A DNA stretch of 64,000 nt from Solibacillus silvestris. Its GTDB lineage: Bacteria > Bacillota > Bacilli > Bacillales_A > Planococcaceae. The notes under the pieces are model-generated. The model was not told the DNA's origin and made no database searches. It worked only from the letters and a program-made list of their open reading frames with translations. A program made the position numbers and the translations under genes. The stretch is taken from positions 2,880,501 through 2,944,500 of the forward strand of contig CP014609.1 in assembly GCA_001586195.1 (NCBI GenBank), given 5' to 3'. Shown piece after piece: positions 57,820 through 64,000 of this stretch (the stretch's first letter is position 1; each line of letters starts with the position of its first letter).

Positions 57820-59802
57820 ATGGAATTCTTTGAACGTTTCGCCATACCTCATCCTAGTCCAATGATTTATGCATCAATGGTTGCAATTGCTTTAGTATCG
57901 ATTGGGATTGTTATTGGAATCACTTATTTTAGAAAATGGGGTTATTTATGGCGTGAATGGTTGACAACGGTTGACCATAAAAAAATTGGGCTTTTGTACC
58001 TTTTTTCTGCCCTGATTATGCTTTTCCGTGGTGGTGCTGATGCGGTTTTAATGCGTGCCCAGCTCTCTTCACCAGAGATGAAAATTTTAGATGCACAACA
58101 TTACAATGAAATCTTTTCAACACACGGGATTGTAATGATCATGTTCATGGCAATGCCATTTATCTTTGCCTTTATGAACTTAGTCGTACCATTACAAATT
58201 GGTGCACGCGACGTCGCATTCCCCCGTTTAAACGCACTCAGCTTCTGGTTATTCTTTGCAGGCGCAATGTTATTTAACATTTCATTCGTTATCGGTGGTT
58301 CTCCAGATTCAGGTTGGACATCATATTTCCCTCTTGCCGGAAATGAGTTCAGTACATCAGTGGGAACTAACTATTACATGTTAGCTCTTCAAATTTCCGG
58401 TATTGGTTCCCTAATGACAGGGATCAATATGATGACGACAATTTTAAAAATGAGAGCACCCGGTATGACATTAATGAAAATGCCAATGTTTACTTGGTCT
58501 GTTTTTATTGCCAATGTAATCATCGTGTTCGCATTCCCAGTATTAACAATTGCTTTGTTAATGGGGACAACTGATCGTTTATTCGACACAAACTTCTTTA
58601 CCTCTACAAATGGTGGTATGGATATGCTTTGGGCAAACTTCTTCTGGGTTTGGGGACACCCAGAGGTTTACATTTTAATCTTGCCTGCTTTCGGTCTTTA
58701 CAGTGAAATTATTTCAACGTTCTCGAGCAGAAACCTGTATGGTTATAAATCGATGGTTGGTTCAATGGTGTTAATCTCCTTACTATCATTCTTAGTATGG
58801 ACTCACCACTTCTTTACAATGGGTCAAGGTGCTTTCACTAACAGCATCTTCTCTATTACAACAATGGCGATTGCTGTTCCAACTGGTGTTAAAATCTTTA
58901 ACTGGTTATTTACGATGTGGAAAGGGAAAATTCGTTTTACTGTACCAATGCTGTATTCTATAGGATTTATCCCATTATTTACAGTTGGTGGAGTTACAGG
59001 TGTTATGCTTGCCATGTCAGCCGCGGACTATCAATATCATAATACAATGTTCTTGGTAGCTCACTTCCACAACACTATTATTCCTGGTGTCGTATTTGCT
59101 ATGCTGGCCGGATTAACTTATTATTGGCCGAAATTCTTCGGTTACATGTTAAATGAGAAAATTGGTAAGTTAACTTTCTGGTTACTTACAGTAGGTTTTG
59201 TACTTTCTTTCTTCCCAATGTATATCACTGGATTAGACGGTCAAGCACGTCGTATATACACTTACTCAGAAGCAACTGGCTTTGGACCATTAAACATGGT
59301 TTCTTTCGTTGGTGCTGCATTGATGGCAATTGGGTTCTTAACACTCGTTTATACAATTTACTATAGTTACAAAAACTCACCGCGAAACATCGGTAGTGAC
59401 CCATGGGATGCTCGCTCATTAGAATGGGCTACTCATACACCGATTCCAGAATATAATTTTGCAAGATTACCTTATGTTACATCAAGTGAAGCATTCTGGG
59501 ATGCAAAGAAAAAAGAGCATCAATTATTTAAAGGTGTACTAAAAGATATTCATATGCCAAATAACAGCGGCGTTCCATTCATTATGGGAATCATTTTCTT
59601 CGTTGCTGGATTCTCATTCATCTTTTCATTATGGGCCCCTGCTGTGATTGCATTAATCGGAATTTTTGTTTGTATGGCTCTTCGTTCATTCGAAAAAGAT
59701 CATGGACGCCATATTCATGTAAAAGAAATTAAAGAAATAGAAGCACAATATGAGGAGGTGCAAGGTAATGAAGCTCAATCACGCACAACCGCTCGAGTAT
59801 AG
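57820..59802 (+). CDS. qoxB: Quinol oxidase subunit I
   Basis: The 660-residue catalytic subunit holds the haem groups and CuB. Visible ligands are FSTHGIVMIMFMAMPF (low-spin haem His), WGHPEVYILILPAFG (CuB His and the cross-linked Tyr), WTHHFFTMGQ (CuB His pair) and LVAHFHNTIIPGVVFA (haem His pair). About 14-15 membrane helices are predicted, as usual for aa3-600 and bo3 oxidases. It reduces oxygen to water and pumps protons. AGAGGAGAAT precedes ATG, and the gene overlaps qoxC by 35 bases. Confidence 0.96.
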   Translation: MEFFERFAIPHPSPMIYASMVAIALVSIGIVIGITYFRKWGYLWREWLTTVDHKKIGLLYLFSALIMLFRGGADAVLMRAQLSSPEMKILDAQHYNEIFSTHGIVMIMFMAMPFIFAFMNLVVPLQIGARDVAFPRLNALSFWLFFAGAMLFNISFVIGGSPDSGWTSYFPLAGNEFSTSVGTNYYMLALQISGIGSLMTGINMMTTILKMRAPGMTLMKMPMFTWSVFIANVIIVFAFPVLTIALLMGTTDRLFDTNFFTSTNGGMDMLWANFFWVWGHPEVYILILPAFGLYSEIISTFSSRNLYGYKSMVGSMVLISLLSFLVWTHHFFTMGQGAFTNSIFSITTMAIAVPTGVKIFNWLFTMWKGKIRFTVPMLYSIGFIPLFTVGGVTGVMLAMSAADYQYHNTMFLVAHFHNTIIPGVVFAMLAGLTYYWPKFFGYMLNEKIGKLTFWLLTVGFVLSFFPMYITGLDGQARRIYTYSEATGFGPLNMVSFVGAALMAIGFLTLVYTIYYSYKNSPRNIGSDPWDARSLEWATHTPIPEYNFARLPYVTSSEAFWDAKKKEHQLFKGVLKDIHMPNNSGVPFIMGIIFFVAGFSFIFSLWAPAVIALIGIFVCMALRSFEKDHGRHIHVKEIKEIEAQYEEVQGNEAQSRTTARV

Positions 59803-60364
59803 TACTGATCAAAATCAGTTAAATATTCTAGGCTTCTGGATTTTCCTTGGTGCTGAAATTATGCTGTTCGCTACCCTATTCACGGCTTACTTCGTACTAG
59901 AAGGTAGAACTGGTAGCGGTCCAACACCTGCTGAAATTTTTGAAATTACTCCCGTATTAATTGAGACATTTGTTTTGCTAACAAGTAGTTTCACAATAGG
60001 TCTCGGTGTTCATGCGATGAGACTTGGTCGTAAAAATGCGATGCTAACTTTCTTTGGAATTACCCTACTACTTGGGTTAGTGTTCCTGGGCGTGGAGATT
60101 TATGAATTTATTCATTATTACCATGTTGAAGCAACATATCAAACTAGTGCCTTTACAGCTGCACTGTTAACAACATTAGGTACACATGGTGCTCACGTAA
60201 CGTTAGGTTTATTCTGGGGATTATTCATTATTCTACAGGTAAAAAAACGTGGGTTAACACCTGAAACAGCAAATAAATCATTTATCTTCTCCCTTTACTG
60301 GCATTTCTTAGATGTTGTTTGGATCTTTATCTTCAGCTTCATCTATCTGAAAGGAATGATGTAA
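59768..60364 (+). CDS. qoxC: Quinol oxidase subunit III
   Basis: Started at ATG 59768, after GAGGAGGTG, the protein has 198 residues. A frame start at 59750 lies before the ribosome site. It has five membrane helices with NILGFWIFLGAEIMLFATLF, LTSSFTIGLGVHAM and GTHGAHVTLGLFWGLFIILQ, and ends YWHFLDVVWIFIFSFIYLKG, all standard for subunit III. It overlaps the end of qoxB and is followed after one base by qoxD, so the operon is translationally coupled. Confidence 0.94.
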   Translation: MKLNHAQPLEYSTDQNQLNILGFWIFLGAEIMLFATLFTAYFVLEGRTGSGPTPAEIFEITPVLIETFVLLTSSFTIGLGVHAMRLGRKNAMLTFFGITLLLGLVFLGVEIYEFIHYYHVEATYQTSAFTAALLTTLGTHGAHVTLGLFWGLFIILQVKKRGLTPETANKSFIFSLYWHFLDVVWIFIFSFIYLKGMM

Positions 60365-60365
60365 T

Positions 60366-60647
60366 ATGAAAGAATTATTTCCTGTAAAACAGGTGATGGG
60401 CTTCGTCTTTTCTTTGGTACTAACCGTAGTCGCAATGATAGTTTACTTTACAGATATGACATTCGCAGGTGGCATGACAATTCTTTTAATAACTGCCTTC
60501 ATTCAGGCATTTTTACAGCTAGTTGTCTTCATGCATGCTGGTGAATCAAAAGATGGCTCAGCCATTTATACAAATATCCTGTACGGTGTCATTCTCGCAG
60601 CTATAACTATATTCGGTTCATTATTGATTCTGATTTGGGATATGTAA
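60366..60647 (+). CDS. qoxD: Quinol oxidase subunit IV
   Basis: The 93-residue protein has three membrane helices: QVMGFVFSLVLTVVAMIVYF, FAGGMTILLITAFIQAFLQL with VVFMHAGESKDGS, and ILAAITIFGSLLILIWD. It is the small assembly/stability subunit of the oxidase. It is shorter than B. subtilis QoxD (124 residues, from memory), lacking the longer termini but keeping the three helices. It is the last gene of the operon and is followed by a terminator. Confidence 0.9.
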   Translation: MKELFPVKQVMGFVFSLVLTVVAMIVYFTDMTFAGGMTILLITAFIQAFLQLVVFMHAGESKDGSAIYTNILYGVILAAITIFGSLLILIWDM

Positions 60648-60654
60648 AAAATAA

Positions 60655-60695
60655 AAAGAAGCTTGAGACATGTTCTCCATGTTCTCAAGCTTTTT
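60655..60695 (+). terminator. Terminator of the qox operon
   Basis: AAGCTTGAGA-CATG pairs with CATG-TTCTCAAGCTT, followed by TTTTTG. Confidence 0.87.
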
Positions 60696-60853
60696 GAATA
60701 GATAAAAATTGTTTGAACTAAGGTATAAAAAATTCTCGACCTTTCCCTCTTACTAATCGAGGATTCATAAACGATTATCAATAAAGGATACAAAGCATAA
60801 TAAAGGTCCCTTATGACAACTCAGTTTTCCTTAGAATCCGGGTCAACGTAGTG

Positions 60854-60890
60854 TCCCCCTTCATTTTAGAAAGTGTTGGGGGATTTTTTG
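60854..60890 (+). terminator. Isolated terminator-like hairpin
   Basis: TCCCCC pairs with GGGGGA and is followed by TTTTTTG. No gene precedes it on the + strand other than qoxD, so it may be a backup terminator. Confidence 0.55.
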
Positions 60891-60946
60891 TTTTTAACCA
60901 GTTTTCCACTGGTTAGCGAAATCTATAACGCCGAGATTATACTTTA

Positions 60947-61426
60947 CTAATCCCAATAATTAAACACTAAATCTCCTACCGTCTGTGATCTGAAATGATT
61001 CATAAAACGGAGCTCCACATCATTAAGTTCATTTTCGTTCCTCAGAATAATACCACTGCCATTTGTTTGATATACTAAGGGCTCTGCTAATTGTGATGCT
61101 GTTAAAACTGTATAGTGATTTTCAAACGAGGCGCCCAATAATTCATGATCGATAAATTTTAAGCCCCCAATTTCACAATTGCTAGTGAAGGCTATATCAT
61201 CATACATATTATTGTGGAAAATATATAACTCTTCCCCATCAATTTTTACATGAGCATGGCCATAGCCAAGATCAATATCAGGTTCATAAAAGGCCAAAAT
61301 ATACCCATTTAATTGCTGCACAAACGCGTAGCAATATTTTTTAAATTCAGCAGTAAGGGCTACCCAATCACGCTCAAGTGATAGATCCCCTGCACTAAAT
61401 CCTGTTATGCCTCTTTTTAAAATCAT
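60947..61426 (-). CDS. Conserved hypothetical protein
   Basis: The 159-residue protein starts at ATG 61426 behind AGAGGGG. It is soluble with a mixed alpha/beta look: DLSLERDWVALTAEFKKYCY, GYGHAHVKIDGEELYIFHNN and MYDDIAFTSNCEIGGLKFID. No signal peptide or membrane segment is present, and the family was not recognised. It is a single gene with no informative neighbours. Confidence 0.62.
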   Translation of the reverse strand: MILKRGITGFSAGDLSLERDWVALTAEFKKYCYAFVQQLNGYILAFYEPDIDLGYGHAHVKIDGEELYIFHNNMYDDIAFTSNCEIGGLKFIDHELLGASFENHYTVLTASQLAEPLVYQTNGSGIILRNENELNDVELRFMNHFRSQTVGDLVFNYWD

Positions 61427-61676
61427 ACATAAAGCACCCCTCTCTTGAATTCTATTTTAAGATGTATAGTATGTATAATGGTGGTTTTTCACCGTTCTCC
61501 TTTAGCTTGCCATAGCTACTGTAATTAAAGCAAAAAAGTACATCCTGATAAAATCAAGATATACTCAGATTTAATTATCGATATCCTTATGTTGAGAAAA
61601 CTCGATTAGCTGTAAACGCTAAACCATACCCTCTCTTTGAATCATGAGGATCCAGGAGGTATCAGTGCACAATTCT

Positions 61677-62564
61677 TTAATCATTACTGATACTTTTGCT
61701 TTTCGTTTTGTGCTGGAAATTCACAAAATAAATGCTTATGGCAACTAGCAGCATCCCGATAACCAGTGAATAGGTCACCGTTTCTCCTAAGAATAGCACT
61801 CCGAGAAGAACAGCGACAATCGGAATGAGAAACGTATAGGAACCAACTTTGCTTGCCTCACCAGCGTTGACTAGCTTGTAGTAAAGGATGTAGGCTAACG
61901 GTATGCCAATGGTCGCACCAAAGCCGAGCCCTGATAGATAATTCCGATTCCATTCGATGGCAGACCAGCTTTCAAACACCGATCCGGTACCTAAAAGAAA
62001 AAACCCACCAATGATACATTGAAGTGCTACCATCCAATACGCATCTACTTCTTTGCTTATTTTCTTCACGTAAATTACTCCGAACGCCCAGCTTACAGCA
62101 GTTAGTAACCCGAGCGTAACGCCGATTGCTGAAACATGGACTGTCAGACCATCCACACTAACGACCGCTACCCCTACAAATCCTAGAAACAAACCGAGGA
62201 TTTTGACTGGTGATAAAGATTCACCGAGTAATAGCCAAGCGAAAAGACCAAGTAATATCGGTTGAAAATAGACAAGAACGGAAAACAAGCCACTCGGTAA
62301 ATAAAGCAATCCGGCCGTCTGAAGTCCGAAAAACAGAATTGTATTAAAGAAAGCCCCAATACAGTACTTTTGCCAGTTTTCCCGCCAATTTACTTTTTCC
62401 CTAGTTTTCCAAATGATAACAGTCAGTAGGATGCCTCCTAAAAGCGCACGTTGTCCAGCATAAAGCAATGGCGGTGAGTAGGGTACCGCTAATTTATTAA
62501 TTGGCCAGCTCGCACCCCAAATTAAGATAAGGGCGATAAGCGCAACAGTCGATTTTTTAAACAC
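61677..62564 (-). CDS. EamA/DMT-family transporter
   Basis: The 295-residue protein has ten membrane helices in two EamA repeats, with ALILIWGASWPINKLAVPYS at the start, GLLYLPSGLFSVLVYFQPIL in the first half and KVGSYTFLIPIVAVLLGVLF, then LGETVTYSLVIGMLLV in the second. Such proteins export metabolites or amino acids; the substrate is unknown. GTG 62564 is the start, after AAAGGGG. It appears monocistronic. Confidence 0.88.
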   Translation of the reverse strand: MFKKSTVALIALILIWGASWPINKLAVPYSPPLLYAGQRALLGGILLTVIIWKTREKVNWRENWQKYCIGAFFNTILFFGLQTAGLLYLPSGLFSVLVYFQPILLGLFAWLLLGESLSPVKILGLFLGFVGVAVVSVDGLTVHVSAIGVTLGLLTAVSWAFGVIYVKKISKEVDAYWMVALQCIIGGFFLLGTGSVFESWSAIEWNRNYLSGLGFGATIGIPLAYILYYKLVNAGEASKVGSYTFLIPIVAVLLGVLFLGETVTYSLVIGMLLVAISIYFVNFQHKTKSKSISND

Positions 62565-62721
62565 AATCTAAATCCCCTTTCATCGGCATAAAGCATGTCC
62601 CTATAATCACTGCAAAGTTCAAAGAGACGATGCACGGTTGCATCGCCTCACATTAGTAAGAGTATTTCCACACCCTACCTTTACAATCTATCTTACTATG
62701 AAAGTATGATTCCACATACAT

Positions 62722-63513
62722 CTATAACACACTGAATGCTTCATCCTTTATATCACTGATGAACATATGTCCTGGTGCATGAGTAATCATAATCGAAGGC
62801 TTACTTTCCATCGCAACAGCTTGAGGCGTCACACCACAAGCCCAAAATACCGGAACCTCCCCTGATTTGAATGGGACAGCATCACCAAAATCAGGTTTTG
62901 TAATATCCTTGATGCCAATTTGACCAGGATCCCCAATATGTATTGGCGCACCGTGTACTGCCGGGAAACGTGACGTAATCTGGACTGCACGGATGGCATC
63001 CTCTGGCGTCATTGGTCGCATACTAACGACTGTCGGCCCCTCGAACATACCTGCTTTGTTACTCATAATGTTCGTTTTGTACATCGGAACATTACAGTTT
63101 TCCTCGATATGTCTAATCGGAATACCGCTCTCAAGAAGTGGGGTTTCAAATGTAAAGCTACAACCGATCAAGAAGCCAACCATATCGTCTTCCCAGTACT
63201 CCGTAATATCTGCCACTTCTTCTGTAAATACACCATTTCGGTAAATACGATATTTCGGGATGTCTTTACGGATATCTGCATTTTCGGCAATCATAGCAGG
63301 AATATATGAACCAGGCTCCGTCACGTCCAGTAAAGGGCATGACTTCGGATTCCGCTGACAGAAAAGCAAAAAGTCAAAGGCATGTTCCTTTTTTAAAATA
63401 ACCAAGTTCGCTTGTGTATTACCTTTTGACATTCCTGCAGTCGGTCCAGTAATTTCTTGATTTCTTATCAACTCTCTTATTTCTTTCGGCTCTAACATTC
63501 CATAGTTCACCAT
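62722..63513 (-). CDS. Putative hydro-lyase of the YcsI (DUF1445) family
   Basis: The 263-residue protein matches YcsI-type putative hydro-lyases: PTAGMSKGNTQANLVILKKE, FCQRNPKSCPLLDVTEPGSY, VGFLIGCSFTFETPLLESGI and FWACGVTPQAVAMESKPSIM, then ITHAPGHMFISDI at the end. In B. subtilis ycsI neighbours ycsG and the 5-oxoprolinase genes. The NRAMP-like gene directly upstream here fits that cluster. GGGAGGGG precedes ATG. The actual substrate is not established to my knowledge. Confidence 0.87.
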   Translation of the reverse strand: MVNYGMLEPKEIRELIRNQEITGPTAGMSKGNTQANLVILKKEHAFDFLLFCQRNPKSCPLLDVTEPGSYIPAMIAENADIRKDIPKYRIYRNGVFTEEVADITEYWEDDMVGFLIGCSFTFETPLLESGIPIRHIEENCNVPMYKTNIMSNKAGMFEGPTVVSMRPMTPEDAIRAVQITSRFPAVHGAPIHIGDPGQIGIKDITKPDFGDAVPFKSGEVPVFWACGVTPQAVAMESKPSIMITHAPGHMFISDIKDEAFSVL

Positions 63514-63545
63514 AAAACCCCTCCCGAATTTGTCTTCTTATTCCT

Positions 63546-64000
63546 TTATTTAAAAACCAATGGTACTTGTTCAATCAAAGTCACGACACTTAAAACACCC
63601 ATGATTACCACGACAAAAGCGCCCGTAACCGTCAACCATATCGGATGTTTATATGTACCAACAATATTTTTCTTATGTGCAGCAATTAATAACGTACCTA
63701 AACCGATTGGCAAAATAAAGGCATTCAACGCTCCTACAATAAGCAAGATTGTTACCGGCTTTCCAACAAAAGCAAACGTTACTGTTGAAATAACGATAAA
63801 CGCAATGATAACCCAATTTTGAAACTTCTCAATGAGAGGGTGAAACGTTCGGATAAATGAAACCGACGTATATGCAGCACCTACAACAGATGTTACTGCC
63901 GCAGCCCACATAATTACACCAAACATACGATAACCAATGTCACCTGCAGCTAGCTGGAATACTGAAGCTGGCGGATTCGCTGGATCGATCGCTAGTCCTT
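63546..64000 (-). CDS. YcsG-like NRAMP-family transporter, N-terminus outside window
   Basis: The frame is open to the window edge, giving 150 residues plus stop, with the visible start at GLAIDPANPPASVFQLAAGD followed by IGYRMFG. At least four membrane helices are seen (MFGVIMWAAAVTSVVGAAYT, WVIIAFIVISTVTFAFVG, LIVGALNAFILPIGLGTLLI and a last one near the end). This is the C-terminal part of an NRAMP-like divalent metal or solute transporter as found beside ycsI in B. subtilis. It lies 32 bases before the hydro-lyase gene, in one operon. Confidence 0.85.
   Translation of the reverse strand, partial: GLAIDPANPPASVFQLAAGDIGYRMFGVIMWAAAVTSVVGAAYTSVSFIRTFHPLIEKFQNWVIIAFIVISTVTFAFVGKPVTILLIVGALNAFILPIGLGTLLIAAHKKNIVGTYKHPIWLTVTGAFVVVIMGVLSVVTLIEQVPLVFK

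Overview
The window looks like a chromosomal segment of a Gram-positive, AT-rich, endospore-forming Bacillales member, most probably Planococcaceae (Lysinibacillus/Solibacillus type). Supporting signs are strong AGGAGG-type ribosome sites, frequent TTG and GTG starts, U-tailed terminators, a Spo0E-like phosphatase, a YrzI-type small protein, an S-layer-homology protein and an aa3-600-type quinol oxidase operon. This placement rests on remembered family resemblance, not on a search. No rRNA, tRNA, prophage, intact insertion sequence or CRISPR array was seen.

0-5.5 kb: small membrane proteins, a membrane-bound diguanylate cyclase, a four-helix membrane protein behind a promoter flanked by two copies of a 15-bp dyad, and an overlapping gene pair matching RsbQ (hydrolase) and RsbP (PAS/PP2C phosphatase), the energy-stress branch of sigma-B control.

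5.5-21 kb: an accessory-looking stretch of short single genes: three Nudix hydrolases, orphan lipoproteins, HIT, VOC, GNAT, RraB-like, DUF2294 and the lipid II flippase Amj. They are separated by at least three families of short hairpin-forming repeats. Several genes show decay: a lipoprotein with a stop codon at its lipobox cysteine, and three genes without a usable ATG/GTG/TTG start.

21-28 kb: 3-hydroxybutyrate dehydrogenase and a GntP-type permease, a divergent LysR regulator and a second paralogous GntP permease. A shared ATAAC-N6-GTTAT dyad lies before both permease units. A second LysR/YczE-family divergent pair follows.

28-36 kb: an HTH/membrane protein pair with a double operator; a MerR-controlled divergent locus (DUF4097 lipoprotein on one side; small protein, MerR and GAP-family membrane protein on the other) whose two facing promoters both have the 19-bp spacer typical of MerR control; a phospholipase D-like protein; a Spo0E-like gene; a GC-rich structured element; and a yrzI leader with an alternative-hairpin attenuator.

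36-45 kb: two M20D amidohydrolases, each with its own transporter (AbgT and an MFS permease), and a GAF/PucR-type regulator that probably controls the MFS unit. 45-56 kb: SLH protein, GGDEF protein, UvsE, polysaccharide deacetylase, SDR, YfmQ-like protein, DeoC, a decayed Orn/Lys/Arg decarboxylase and a MocR-type regulator. 56-61 kb: qoxABCD. 61-64 kb: EamA exporter, YcsI-type putative hydro-lyase and the C-terminal part of a YcsG-like NRAMP protein running off the window.
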